From Zeugodacus cucurbitae (taxonomy: Eukaryota > Arthropoda > Insecta > Diptera > Tephritidae): a stretch of 64,000 bases of DNA. The translations under genes and the position numbers were made by a program. Shown in pieces: positions 50,331 to 63,039 of the stretch. The stretch lies in assembly GCF_028554725.1 (NCBI RefSeq), contig NC_071670.1, positions 71,957,001-72,021,000 on the forward strand, read 5' to 3'. The notes under the pieces are model-generated. The model searched no databases and had not been told where the DNA came from. It saw only the letters and a program-made list of their open reading frames with translations. Within the stretch, counting starts at the first letter, position 1. Each line of letters opens with the position of its first letter.

Positions 50331-51585
50331 TTCGGCAAAAATCGAAGAGGCGCTGTGCTGAACTCTTGATGGTTTATGAAAGTAGTCATCAAATACTATA
50401 TGGAACGTGGAATTTTCTGTTTGTTTGAGAGTATGTCTTCGTTTTGTTTGTTCAGCACGAAGATTATGTTGAGGTGGTAAAGATAAAGAGTCACTTCATT
50501 TATAAAATCCTTATTATCATTAGAAATGATATGCTTTCGCAACCACTTTTTTTATACAAAAAATATTTATGAACTTTTAGAGCCACGCCCAGGTAAGTAA
50601 GATTTCTTCCTTAATATTCACAGAAATTAATTAAATTTTGTCTTAGCAAAATCTCAAATTTATTATTGTTGTGATCTAATAAATTGGGCGAGCGATTAAA
50701 TTAATTTTTGTCTTGTATGCCACAATTCTTACACAGCTAGCTCACCAATACCTACCCATGTCTATATAAGACATACACGGGAACAATTGCTACACATGCA
50801 GGACCTGTGGCAAATATAATTAATTCACCACATTCATCTCTCCCCAAATAACAAAAAATATCCATTAGAGGCGTCTAGGCATAAATAAACATTTGCCATG
50901 TCATAAATATTCGCCTTATGTAACTGATTCATATGTTAAAATACACACATTTATAAATAAATAAATACTGACATTCACAGCTATTGCTTAACCATAAACA
51001 ACATTTCAGGATATTAAAATTTGCTGTTAATATTATTTATTGATTGGATGGGGCGTATAAGTAATATCTTGAGCTCATTTCACATTGAATAATGGGAAAA
51101 TATTTGTTTTGTTCAAATATTTCAGCAAATCATTACAACAACCAGATTTTATAATGATGAAAGTAATTCGATTCAGTAATCGAATGGATGCAAGCATTAG
51201 ATTTAGAGCAGGTAGTCAATATGTTTCATATTTAATTTAGTTTATTAACATCACAGTTGGGTTGGGTTAATACCACCAAAACATATGTTAATTTCGTAAA
51301 CACGCAGGCAATTTTTGGCATGATTTTGATCCAAATAAATTTTATGAATTACAATTATATTAATTATATAGTAATATTAGGTACTTATAGGTGTTACACA
51401 TGGGGATGTCACATTTAACTTCTTTAAAATCACACTCATGGACGTAAAATATCTACAAGCACAGGAAGTCTGACCTTGTTACCATAATTCGTATTTTAGC
51501 AGATGTATATGACTTTCATAGTCATACAACTACAACTCTAAAAAGTGGCCCGAGGAAATATATGAAGTTCGTATAAAACATTCCC
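50331..51585. other. Non-coding part of the right-hand duplicated segment
   Basis: GGTGGTAAAGATAA near 50472 resembles GGGTTAAAGATAA near 6541, a weak extra anchor. The 15-base word GGGGCGTATAAGTAA at 51050 recurs at 56115. Confidence 0.4.
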
Positions 51586-51915
51586 GGAATTATTGCACGC
51601 AATTTGCATCTGTTATTTGAACTTCGCGCATTCACGTTTATATGGTTGCTTATCGGTTGGTATTATGTGGCTCACGAAAGTCAAACATTCGCGCACGTAG
51701 TAGATAGTTTATGCTATTTATGTTGCGTATACGCCACGTGATTCACTGTTACTCCAACGACAGTTGCAATGGCGTAAGTGGATTCAGCTCAAGTGCACAC
51801 GTTTTGCCATTTTTCACTTAAGTTCCAAATGGAGTGCCTACCGCTATTTACATGCGCACACACACGTCCCTCACACATGTAAGTCATTACTTGTACACAT
51901 ATACATTTAAATAAG
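51586..51915 (+). repeat. Duplicated block 6, right copy (partner 6868-7250)
   Basis: GGAATTATTGCACG, AACTTCGCGC, AAACATTCG and TGTTGCGTATACGCCACG align with the left copy in direct orientation. Confidence 0.78.
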
Positions 51916-52923
51916 TATGTCGATTGCAAATGCTGTTTTTCGAAGGTTAAATCAAATAAAAAAAAATATTACAAGACAAACTGGTTAAACGGAAAGGATA
52001 GAATGTACTATAACACTACTGCAGAGCAAGCTGATTATAAGTGGAACTTCGACAACCATTGATAGCTCAGATTTTAGAACATTGTGAAGAAGAATATAAT
52101 TATTTTGATAGCTGGTTCTAATAAATTTGTATTTTCTTTTTGAATTTGTAAAGTAAATGACAGTGACCAAAGGAAAATATTAAGAATTCATTCGATATGA
52201 TTAGTTATCACTGCACCTCATCGTTTAAATTTATTTCTTTGTTATTGCATTTGCTCAGCTTTATTCAATTTCTTTATTTGTTTTTGGGAAACTTTCATTC
52301 TGTTTCCTTGTAGCACTGTTATATGACTACTGTCTATATTTATCACATGCATATTACCATTGATGACAGTTTTGAAAAAAAAAAACTTGACTGTGCCGAA
52401 AAATAAAATCGACTTCTGTGCCTTACGTGTTGCGTGATTTATGTATTAATGGCAGTCTTAATATTCGGCTTATTAATCAGATGTGCTTTTCTCTAATGAT
52501 TTTTTTTTTCCTTTCCTGACAAGTGCAGATGAATATTATTATGGACCTATTCATTCTCTCCCACCTATCCAAAATGGCTGTATAAACATTATATGGACAT
52601 AATGGATATATAACCTCTTGTAAGGAAAGCAATTGATAGCAAAAACAAAATTTTTTGAGTTTGCTTATAGTATAAAGCTCTGCAAATAACACAATATGAA
52701 GTGTTCAGAAATACATATAACAAAAATTGTGTTAAAGTTTACTGAACCGCCACATAATTTCCTGTCCGTTCACTTTTTGAAAGGAGAATAAAAATTTACG
52801 ATCACTAAAACCAAAGGAAAAGTCTTAAGAGAACAAAGTCGTAGTGCACAGAAGCCACAAGCCACCTAAGGCATTGGCCACATACAACAGAATGAGCCAA
52901 TCGTTAAAGATTCAATTTTAAAG

Positions 52924-53045
52924 TGAATTTGTTAGACATTTGGGGCCAATCGAATGGAAAAATAATCGAGACTTTGGTTTTACGGCGCACAAAAGTGCCA
53001 CTCAGCAGATGTGAAACACTGAGGTTGATGATGATGATGATGATG
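52924..53045 (+). repeat. Duplicated block 7, right copy (partner 11422-11545), with TGA-repeat expansion
   Basis: Matches the left copy through CAATCGAATGGAAAAATAAT and GCGCACAAAAGTGCC. It ends in a (TGA)n run at 53026-53045 where the left copy has only GTTGATGGTAAT. The open frame at 52923-53180 is driven partly by this run and is not conserved in the left copy. Confidence 0.85.
53026..53045 (+). repeat. (TGA)n trinucleotide microsatellite
   Basis: About six and a half TGA units at the end of duplicated block 7. The run is absent from the left copy near 11530, so it expanded after the duplication. Confidence 0.85.
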
Positions 53046-56000
53046 TTGCTGCTGGAACTGTTGATGCTGATGGTAATTGGGAATTTTAGTATTATTTGCA
53101 AATTGTGTGTGTGCTTATGGGCGAATTTTAGTGCTATAAAATCAATTTTTCAATATCTCTCATTGATAATTTGTACTTAAATCATTGTTGGATGGAATTC
53201 AGGACATACAATTTTAATGTATTTTAAAGCTTTTGGCGAATGTGATACTTAGTAAAACTCGTCGTATTATTACTAATCTGATATGAAAGTAGAACACATG
53301 AACAAATTTGCATGCTCAGCAAGTTTTATGTTGATTCATACACACTTCAGTGCATTCAATTTAAACAAATGCAAATATTTCCACTTCACACATTTCTCAT
53401 TTCACCTCCCTGCATGCCGCTAATGTATATAACCACATACATCTAGTCACTTATAGAAAAGCCCGCAACCACATTGAGCGGATGAAGGTTCCCGCGATAG
53501 TATTTCATACCTGCATCAGTTTTGCAACAATAACACCAAACTTGTGGAAGTCACCGCTTCTGGAACCAGTACGTACTTACCACACATTATTGCCTTCCTC
53601 GTTTTAGCTACCAACATAGTTGAATGTGTTGTTGCGAGTCGGAGTCTGCACCAATTGTTATGGAAATTTCGAGCTGTTATATTAGCGGAGAATAGGTGAT
53701 AATATCTAGAGCAGAAGCAGTTTTATGGCTACAACAATAAGGCTAAACAACATGATGTGCCAAAAACAAAAGTAAGAGAGTTTACTTGAAGGCAAACCTT
53801 CAGCAACCAACACTTCTACTAAATGCTCAAGTGAATTCGCAAGCGACGAATAATTAACTGCCTCTGCCTCGCGAAGACAATATTTTGTAGGACATACGCA
53901 AGAGGTTTCATTAACCTCAAAGTTCATTCACATTTCCGGAATTCACCAAATTGGTTTAACCATTAAGTTGCTGTGTTCGTTTTTCTAGTACAAGCAGTAA
54001 AGCGCAATTTCATCCACTCATTCTTCAGGTAGACAGAATTAAATTGAAATATCTTGTCTGTTATTTGTCTGTCTGGTATTCGGTTGTACAACGCTCCATT
54101 ACAAGCTCACTATCCGCGTCATTAAATTTCGTCATTCCGGCACAACCCTTTCACGTCGCTGACTGCGAACTGGTGTTTGTAGACTTTAATCTATTACGGT
54201 GGTTATTATTGTTGAGGTCATTTGCATTCATTTAGGTTTGTTCTTGGCCTTTTGAATGTCTACTACTCTCACACGCCAGTTGAAGTTTAATTAAAATTGT
54301 AAATGCTATTGGCGAAAGAAGAAAAAAGGGTGTAAATAGCGCTTGTGTTTTATACTCCAAACATCTTTATTGGCTCTAAACTCATCAGGTAGCTGGATGA
54401 AGATAAAATATATTATTGACTTAATTGTTTACAGTAATTATTTTTAATTTTAATTCACTAGTTCTCATTAAAACGGAAATATTTAACGGAATTTTCTAAT
54501 GAAATTGCTTGAAAATCCAAAATAAATGTGTAAATTTAGAAGAGAAGGTATTAGTATAATAATCTAAAATAGGAAACTCATTATCAAACAGCTTAGAATC
54601 TAAAGTTAAAAATTACTTTAAAAACCCCAGAACACCGAATTCAATTAAGATCAATTAATTCTACGTCTCCTTTCAGTTATCTATTTAATTATCCAATCGA
54701 CTCACACCACTCTTTGTGTTCTGGCGTTCTATCAATTACCCCGCCATTTTTTATTGTTCTTATTTTCTTGCTTTTTCTTATCTACGTAAATTAAAAAATA
54801 CACTTAATTCCTCTCGATTTACATTCATTAAACAATTAATTGGATTTTCTCGAATTATCTAACACCTCGGCGTGCTCAGTAAACACGTCCACAGTTTCAT
54901 CATAAAATATTCAAATTGTGTTGAGTTGTTTATGCTTCCGCACCGCATCGTAAACAGCAGCTTGCTCTGACGGACAGTAAATTTCGAGCAATTACGATGA
55001 ATATCTAAAATTAAATTCAACAGAAGTAACAGAGTTAGGACAACAACAATAACTAAAACAGTAGTTAGGTAGGGTATGGAAGAGGCGGCTAATAGCTTCT
55101 TAACAACCTGATATCTTCTTGTTTACTTTTTTCCACACAATTTTATTGATATTTGTTTTAGAAGCGTTCGTTCCCGTTTTATTGAATCAATAAAAACGCT
55201 TGTAATCCAGTTGAAGCGGGCAGAATGTTCCAATCTCACCTCTGGTCCTCGACAAATTATATTGCATATTTGTATGTGCGCTATTTGCTCAGGTGTGGAG
55301 GTCACGTATGTTTACATATGGAAATTTCATTGAAAGTGTAAGGAAATTATTGACGTTTATACTGGCCAAGGCTTAATTCAATAAAAGTCCTCGTTTACAT
55401 TCTCTGCCTAACAAACTTTTCTTATTCGACGGCTTTAAATACAAACTTTACGTTTAATACACCGCATTCATACCAAGTGGATCGCAAGTACTCAAAACTA
55501 CCTGCAAAGTTGTCTTTATAAACTTGAACTATGATGCAGTTCAAAAGGAGCACAAGCATAATGTGAAGTGCCGGAACACGAAACGGAATGAACACCAGGT
55601 CGGCATTTGTTCTCCCACCTCCTCCCGATGTGAATACAGTAAAGCAGCAAGTAGAGCTTTTAGTCCATTTGAGAGTTTATTCCAGGGCAACGCATAAAGT
55701 TTAAGCATTAAACTTAGCCATCAACAGAGGTGGTCAGTATGTACAGGAGTTCATGAAATAGTATAACTAACATTTGATCATCTATAAATACACTTAAACA
55801 CAATAAATAGTGACCTACTCAACCGTTTTCACCCATTGCAGAGTAGCTCGGCGAACTCAGTAAAAGCAACCCTGCACAACAAAAGCAAAAACTAAGAGAC
55901 TATAGCAAACTCAATAGCCGCATCTCAAGTGACTATACATATATAGACGACGATGAGCGTGTATTTACTTTGGTTTGTTTATTGGCTTTTTTCTTGGTGA

Positions 56001-58759
56001 ACTCAGCTGAGCTCAAAAGTATGAATTGTTTTGTTGTTTTCGAGTTTTCAGTGTCCGCTTAAACTTATTGTTAGCAAATACGGCGTTAAGAGTGGTACTA
56101 TTTTAAAAGGTGTCGGGGCGTATAAGTAACAAAATATTAGATTTTACTTAATCGCTAGGTCGAGTATGAAATGATTTTATTTCTTTATACTTTTAATAAC
56201 TTATTAATTTTTAGTATTTATCTGAACACAATTATAAAATTTAATCCCCAAATACGTGTTTTTATTTGGCTGACACAAACCCAAATCTTTCTGAGCTTTA
56301 GAGCTTCATTATCTATATACGTATGTTTACAGCTATGGTACAAAATATAAACAATGAGGAATTGAAGTTGAGTAATTGTATTAAAATCTATCAAAACTGC
56401 TTACCACTCATTTATCTAAATCGGTGTCACATTAAGTCAATCATATGTTGCAAGTGATTAGTTCATTCTTACTTAATATTTAGTAGTATGGTGAAGACTT
56501 GTCATTCGCTCGGGACCAGAAAATTGCTTAAGTAAAAAGTCGCGTTCAATTAGATTCGTTAGAAATTCCCGCCGCCAAAGTTCAGTGGTTTTAATATTTT
56601 AGCGTTGGCAGGCGATTTCTTACTTGAAAATGGGACACATCCTCTCATACTTTTCCACTTGACCTTACGCCTTTTGCTATTGCTATCACTATAGGCTGTT
56701 GGCTTTTATAAGCTCGATGGAGAAATTCTCAAACTTTATTAGTGTGAACGTATATTTAATTGTTTTATGCTGGTTTCCCTCACAGCGTTCTTTCAAATTT
56801 ATTTTATTAGCGGCTGCCCGCTTAAGAACTGACATTGATTAATCAACTAAGAAGTATAATATCGGTATAATATGCGCAGAAGAAGCCAGTACATTGAAAG
56901 AAAAATAATCTACAATAATTGTGAATAAAGTCGAACCCGCCCACTGGTCTTCACGTCGCCTAGAACATAATAGCATGAGATTACACTACACTAGTATGTA
57001 CACAGAATCTGTATCTTTCTTCATTGCTGTAGACCACCTCGCCAACCTCGCATACCAGCTTTGTGCCATTGGATGCAACGAAACGGCGACAGGTAACTGT
57101 CAGCCAAGAGACGTCAGTGTCAGTTAGTTTTAAAAACGCAGTAACCTTAAACAACTGCAAGAAAGCGAAATGCTGCAGAACACAACTAGAATATGCATGG
57201 GAGCCGGTAAATTGATAAACAGCGTCACATACAAGTTAATCTTCTGGTTCAAAGTAGCCCTCAAGTAATTGCGGTTAACACTGAAATTTAAAATGGGAAG
57301 TGAATAACTGAAAACGAAGTGTGGTAGAAAAAAAAATACCAATACTATTTTCATTATATGAGTTATTGAAGATCACTGGATCAGGAGCAATATTAAGTAA
57401 GAAATTATAAAATCAACACTAATTTAGCAAAATTCTTTCGTTTAGAATGAAAATATATTTCATTATTTTTTTTGTATTGCACTGAACTTACAGAGCAATT
57501 AATTAAATATTGTGAAACAAAGTTAATTAAAATAAAAGAAACGAAGTGAAACTCAAATTATCAATTTTCAAGTGGTAAGAAATCCTTGCATTAAGTTACA
57601 TTTCAATTAAAACAGTCGCAACTCAAATGCGCTGAAACAAAGCGCACAAGAGAGGTTGGAATGTACAAAATGTTGCCAAAATTAATTTGACTAAACACAC
57701 ATACATATACACATCAGCAAGCATAAAGTTCACCCACATGTAGGTTATGTTAATTCGAATTTGTTGGACGCTGTTGTTTTGAGTGGCACATTCATTTCCT
57801 ATCTCTCTGAACAGATATTTGCTTTCTCTGCAAACATGGTAAAATGAAATGAAAGTGAAATTCCTAGCACATTTGCCCATGTGAATGTAGATTTATTGTA
57901 TTTTATTTACTTGGAGCATTGTCATTTCCACAATATTCGTTTGCTTATTTCATTTATTTCTCTTTGTGACTTTTTCTGACTTTCGTGCTAAACAACGAAA
58001 TAAACTTTGGAACGTTAATTAAATTCTCATATTCATAAACGAAGATGGAATTGGCATTATTTTCTGCCGTGTAGCTAAATAATAATATTGAGGGTATGAA
58101 GAAAAAAGTGTTCACCACGCGAAAGAAAGCAATAGAATGCGTATTCTAATACATATATCGAGCATCATGCAGAAAGGTTGACCAAACTAAAAACTCTTGT
58201 GATTATGGTAACATGATCTTGTGATTTATTTTAGAAATCGCTTTTCTTCTTTTTTTCTCCTCCACTCTACACTACGCGTCATGATGTTGTAATTAAAATT
58301 AATAATTCTACATATATTTTATAAATACAGATGTTCTCAAAAATGTATATACATGTCTATATTTAATGTAACCTCTTTACATTCCTGTTCTATTTCGAAA
58401 AGAAGTAGATGATTTCAGCTACCCCAATATGAATCGTATTGTATTGTACGAACTCAAAGCAAATTCACTCTCTCACTGCAATTACACGTTTTCTGTGCTG
58501 CTAAAAATACGTGATTGTGTACTGAACTGCCGGTTCTCTGTTTGTTTGTTTACACTTGATGAGTTTACGGAAAAAGCTAGTAACCGGCGCTGACGGTACA
58601 CCACGTGTCTGAGCTAAATTTATCCTAAAAGAGAAAAGGAAATATGAGAGTATGAACACCATAGTTTAGTACACCAGTCTAGTAATGTTATTAAAATAGT
58701 TGCTCAAGAGCATATTCTTCACTCTTCGGTCGTTATAATGCTGTAATTTACAAACTCAC
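53046..58759. other. Long non-coding stretch specific to, or expanded in, the right-hand segment
   Basis: The left counterpart of the interval between blocks 7 and 8 is about 6.4 kb shorter. No transposon ends are recognisable at the borders of this extra DNA. Open frames are short and featureless. Confidence 0.4.
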
Positions 58760-59658
58760 TCAAAAAGTGAAACGTAATTCTAGTGGCATATCCAACTTCT
58801 CGGTGGACTCTCTGTAAAAGCTTCTGCTAAGTCTTAACAGTAACGAATTTAACAGCAAACAGAGAGTACCACAATCAACAGCCCTGGTAAATGTTAGAGC
58901 AGCGCGAGAGACCACGTGGACAATCAGTGCTGTGTTCAAGGATGCAGCAAAAGCGGCGGCAGCATCAACACTTTCCCATTTCGGCAGCGCTTCTTCCAAA
59001 CACAGCCTTTGCATCCAAAACTTTCACATCTGCACCTTCCCGCCTTTCTACTCCGCTGGCACTTGGCTCTCTACCACAGCCCCAGTGGCAAATCAGCCCA
59101 GTTTCGAACGTTGGCTCGAACAAAACGGTTCGCTACTTGTCGGAAGCAACGAACAAATATGCGGAAAGAGAAAAAGAGCTGAGTGAATAAAGTATAAGAA
59201 AACTAGCGAAAGTTAGTGATTGGCAAGTGGTGGCTAAGAGAAATAAGCAATAAGTCGAGTCGAGACTAAAATGCAAGTTGAAATAGCGACAGTTCAAGTA
59301 TAAATTGAAATCGTGTTAGCAGCTCAAGCTTACCGTTCAGCGCATGTGTCTGTGTTAGTTCCGTTATTAATCTGGTATCGTCTGGAAAAAAAATTGAAAA
59401 ACGCGGGAACTCATAAATTGTAATTAAACGCCCAAGCGCGTCCCTTAACAGCCATTCGAGCTTTCCGCGCCTCAGCTCATGGTTTCCGTCATCCAATCAG
59501 CGTCAGCATCAGCAATATCCGTTGTGATAGTGAAAAACAGAACGAAGATCCGGAACGTGCAACTGGGGAAACAGTGAAATCAGCGTCACCATAAATTTCG
59601 AAAAGTACGCACCAAAAGCCATTATATCCAAATTATTTAGCGCTTATTAAAAATGTAA
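58760..59658 (+). promoter_or_regulatory. GC-richer, stop-poor patch resembling a fly promoter and 5' leader
   Basis: The composition shifts from the AT-rich surroundings. Between about 58760 and 59190 several overlapping frames on both strands are open for 76-99 codons. That reflects low stop density rather than one clear gene. The following stretch (GTGATTGGC..., GTCGAGTCGAG, CAGCGTCAGCATCAGCAATA, GTGAAAAACAGAACG) has the look of fly 5' leaders. CACGTG E-box words occur at 58602-58607 and 58913-58918. A minimal start-stop ATGTAA lies at 59653-59658, just before the next ATG. No TATA box or splice donor can be assigned with confidence. Confidence 0.25.
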
Positions 59659-60021
59659 ATGTGCTTAGATCTTATTTTGCTTGCTGAGGACGAGAAACAT
59701 CCCGACACTTTAATATTCCTGCTTAATGATTATTATTTTTGGTCCTCTGTGAGATTGAGTTTACTTTTAATTTTTGCGCTTTTGCTCTTTCTAATATTTA
59801 CTTTGGCTGCGATTGCATTTCGGGCATTACCGTTACATAGCGTCCAATCAGGAATACATTTTTGTGACTTTATCTTTTATTTATTTATTTTTCTTTTTTC
59901 TGGGCACGTGCGAGCGCACAGCTTCACTTCAGTGATATTCATTTCTTCCTCCTTCTCTCGCTTGTGGCTGCTCATAACAATCGGACATGTGACCGTGAAA
60001 GCGGAACAATGTGCAATGTAG
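59659..60021 (+). CDS. Weak candidate frame for a 120-residue hydrophobic protein
   Basis: The first ATG after the start-stop codon pair at 59653 opens a 120-codon frame. The translation has a hydrophobic stretch of about 25 residues near position 33-57 (LSLLLIFALLLFLIFTLAAI) and a second short one near 87-95. It therefore reads like a small two-pass membrane protein. T-rich DNA readily produces such stretches by chance, and I recognise no family. It is reported only because it directly follows the leader-like patch. Cytochrome-like or receptor motifs are absent. Confidence 0.12.
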   Translation: MCLDLILLAEDEKHPDTLIFLLNDYYFWSSVRLSLLLIFALLLFLIFTLAAIAFRALPLHSVQSGIHFCDFIFYLFIFLFSGHVRAHSFTSVIFISSSFSRLWLLITIGHVTVKAEQCAM

Positions 60022-60270
60022 CTTTTGAATGTTTTTCTTTCCGCTTCTGATTCACCGCCTCCGACTTGTTGGGTTTTCATTTCCATTTCTGTGCTAAGAC
60101 GCAATCCGACTGGCTTTTGACGAAGCGCTCTCATCTCCCCACTTTTGATGGACTTGTCTTTGTTGTGTCAATGGTTTTGTTCACAACACACTTTAACTGG
60201 CATTTAAATTTTAAATATTAAATTGCACCGAATTAAGTGCGTCTTGCATCACACGGTTTATACATACGTA

Positions 60271-60445
60271 CAGTGGGGAGCAAAAGTGATTCCATGATCA
60301 ACATTTTCATGTTTGAGCGCGCATAAAAAATAAACGAATGAAGCAAATGACAAAAACTTTTTTTCTTGAATATCTAGTTTATTTGTAACAAATTTGTGTA
60401 TATATAGAAGTAAAAGTTCCACTATTTTTGACTTAAACTTGGACT
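60271..60445 (+). mobile_element. Solitary Tc1-like terminus, truncated remnant
   Basis: The sequence CAGTGGGGAGCAAAAGTGAT directly follows a TA (60269-60270). It matches the general form of Tc1-family terminal repeats (CAGTG...CAAAAGT). The next ~170 bases, including GACAAAAACTTTTTTTCTTGAA, look like the AT-rich subterminal part of such an element. I could not find a matching inverted end or a transposase downstream, so the right boundary is arbitrary. Confidence 0.5.
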
Positions 60446-61844
60446 TGTCAGCCCACTAAATAATAAGGCTTCGGTGGTCATATAACAAATGTTTAGTAGA
60501 AGAGCCACAATTTGTGTTTGTCCGTAAATATTTATTGCATAATAACACAACCTCTGACCGACCAACTGATTATTCAAATTACGTAAATATTTGATGCAAT
60601 CAAATCAAATCAAAGTGCTTGGCCCAAAGCGACTCATTATGGATATTTGTTTGGCCATATTTGTATGCTAATGGACTTTTGTTGTTGTTTTATTCCACTT
60701 GACCGAACACAAATTGCCAAATACTTAACAAGTGAGCGGCCAGGGAACGTTTTGTGAATTTCTAATTTGATAACGGTATGATTTATGTGAGAAAATAACA
60801 TATTTATCTACAAATATAGAACGAGAAAGCTCTGCTCGATATTGGAAGAATAATATAGCTTCCGGGGCTTTTGCCTTCCCCAAACAAGCAAACAAATCAG
60901 AATATTAATGTTAATGTTAATGGAATGGAATGAAACAATAATAATGGCAATTACTTGCCTCATGTGGTATTAACAGTTATTTAGCAGTCAATAAACTATT
61001 TCCATTTGTGGGGTTGGCTGTTTGAGTAGAATTATGTTTTCATAAAAGATTTAATTCCATGTCATTTGCATTCAATGTGGCATGCTCAATTAAGACTTAT
61101 TTTACTAATTTTTTAATTTTTCGTGAAGTGATTTAAGCTGGAGCAACAAGCTTGGGTAAATTTAAAGCCTTTCAATACAACTTAGCACAAACAATCACAA
61201 TAAATATATGCTATATGTAGATGTGTATGTAATGAAAAATGAGAACAACAGTTATACAAATGGCACTCCACTCGAGCAGAAATTACGACAATGTTCACAA
61301 CGCCCTAGTGGGTTCCCCATTGCCATACACACACCCCGACACTCACTTTAATGCCATTGAAAAATTTGTATCATTTAAGGACCCCGCACCACCCACGACT
61401 TGTACTCACTTTATTTTCCACACGCTCATAAATTTCTCGTGGCTACGAAGGCGGAAAAATATTCCGGAAAGTGCAAAAGTGCGAAGTAGCAATAATTAAA
61501 GGCGTACATGGCGGCAACTCCGCTTGTTGTATGTCGGTATGAGAGGTAAGGATCCGCAATTAAAACAGCAGCAGGTGTGCTCAGAGTATAGTGGAGTGGG
61601 TCGAAATTTTTTAAATGTCCTCCTTAATTTTTCTGAAACGTGTAAAATATTTTCATAATCGTTAAAATCCAAGTGCCTAACAATATGAAGTCGTTTAAAG
61701 TAATGAAGTTCTGCATATTTTAAATTTTAAAAATATTAGAATTTGTTCAATGTTATTTCATAGGTGCATTTTTCCACTTACCTTCAAATCAACTTCCATT
61801 ACTCATTTTCATGAAACAAGTAATTGCATTCGCCTCCACAAATA
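60446..61844. other. Non-coding stretch, nothing recognised
   Basis: It includes a tandem TTAATG run at about 60906-60922 and a GAGGTAAGGA donor-like word near 61544. Short frames only. Confidence 0.45.
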
Positions 61845-61935
61845 TTTATTTAGGATAAAACTCACGGAATGTTCAGAAATAAGGAGCACTGACATTTTTG
61901 CTTGCCGAACCTTTTTCATATGCGTCACCTTTCCC
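61845..61935 (+). repeat. Duplicated block 8, right copy (partner 13907-13980)
   Basis: TTTATTTAGGATAAAACT, GCACTGACATTTTT and TTCATATGCGTCAC match the left copy. It is the last clear anchor. Its offset (about 47.9 kb) means the right segment gained about 6.4 kb between blocks 7 and 8, or the left lost it. Confidence 0.65.
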
Positions 61936-62989
61936 TCCTTCGACACTTAATATACAACAAATTCGGCCTCTCTCTTCGTATATTAAATAAAACTTTTACG
62001 GTTTCTGTTGTGTTTTAAGACATGTGAAGGGTTTTTGCTCACATTGGCTCGTATAATTTGATAATTTTGTAAGGAAATGTTCTGCCGTTGTTCACATTTC
62101 GGCGCAGGTCGAGGCATTCACTGTGAAACATATAAATATTTAAAATAACGCGCTCACTCGCACGCACTTACACGCGCGACACTCTCAAAGTGGCGAAGTG
62201 AAATAATCTCATTAAAATATTCGCACTTTGGTTTAGGCACACCGCACACGCTGACATTCCCACAAAAAGGAAGGAACGTGGAAAATTCCCCAGTTAATTA
62301 ACCGTAGAGTTTTTGTGGTTCAGCCAACGAGTGGATAATTAAAGCGAGACACATTCGTTTTTATTCAAAAGCAACTTATGAACGATCCATGTACACACAA
62401 TAATTTTCTCTATTTTTGCTTTTTGTAAATTCAACTCTTCCATGACATATTATATTAAAAAAATAACGGTGATAAGTGGACTAATGCTTGATAGCTTAAT
62501 CACACAATGCAGATGTAGAAGCAAGTAGACAACTTTATACGCGACACGTAGCATTTAAATAAATTATTAATTTTCCATTATAGTAGTATTTTTTGTTGCA
62601 TATTCAAGATAAATTAACTTTCTTCTTAAAAAAAAGGGTTCTAGCACTGCCGCAATGCTGGAAAATTCAATCATGTTAATGTTTACTTTCAATAATTTAA
62701 GAATTGCTCTCCATGGGTACAAACCTTGATTGATTAATGATTTGATTGATGCTATTAGTCTCGCCGATTAAGAAAGTTTCAGACTTTCATTCAAGAACTT
62801 AATGTCATTGGCCTTCGGAAATCCTGCATAAAAGTCAATGGTTTTTTATTATCCAGAAGTAAAAGATTTCATAAACTAAATACAGGCTTTAATGGCTTAA
62901 AATTCTAAATCTTGTTTTTAGAGAACTGTCATACGACCACAGAATATTGAAAACCGCAGTTTTCGTCAAAGATTTCATTTTGGCTGTCA
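61936..62989. other. Non-coding stretch upstream of the leader-like DNA
   Basis: AT-rich, with a CGCTCACTCGCACGCACTTAC patch near 62150. No gene, repeat or element end is recognised. Confidence 0.45.
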
Positions 62990-63010
62990 GAAACGTCAAA
63001 TTGACGTTTC
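62990..63010. promoter_or_regulatory. Perfect 21-bp palindrome with two CRE-like half sites
   Basis: GAAACGTCAA, one central A, then TTGACGTTTC form a perfect 10-bp inverted repeat. Each arm holds ACGTCA/TGACGT, the half site of CREB/ATF-type bZIP factors. It lies just upstream of the leader-like DNA from 63040, so a promoter-proximal site is plausible. A nearby TTTCGTCAAAG at about 62961 is a looser relative. Confidence 0.35.
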
Positions 63011-63039
63011 GGATGAAGCACAACAAACCAGTACAATTA

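Noticed and set aside
9837..57859. Shared 18-base word TAAAATGAAATGAAAGTG at 9837 and about 57840
   Set aside because: Low-complexity A/G-rich wording, no flanking homology and not colinear with the duplication.
58916..59182. Frame starting MDNQCCVQGCSKSGG, superficially like the start of a THAP zinc finger
   Set aside because: The later Cys and His ligands and the conserved Pro and Trp of THAP domains are absent. Two other frames are open over the same bases, so the resemblance is probably chance.
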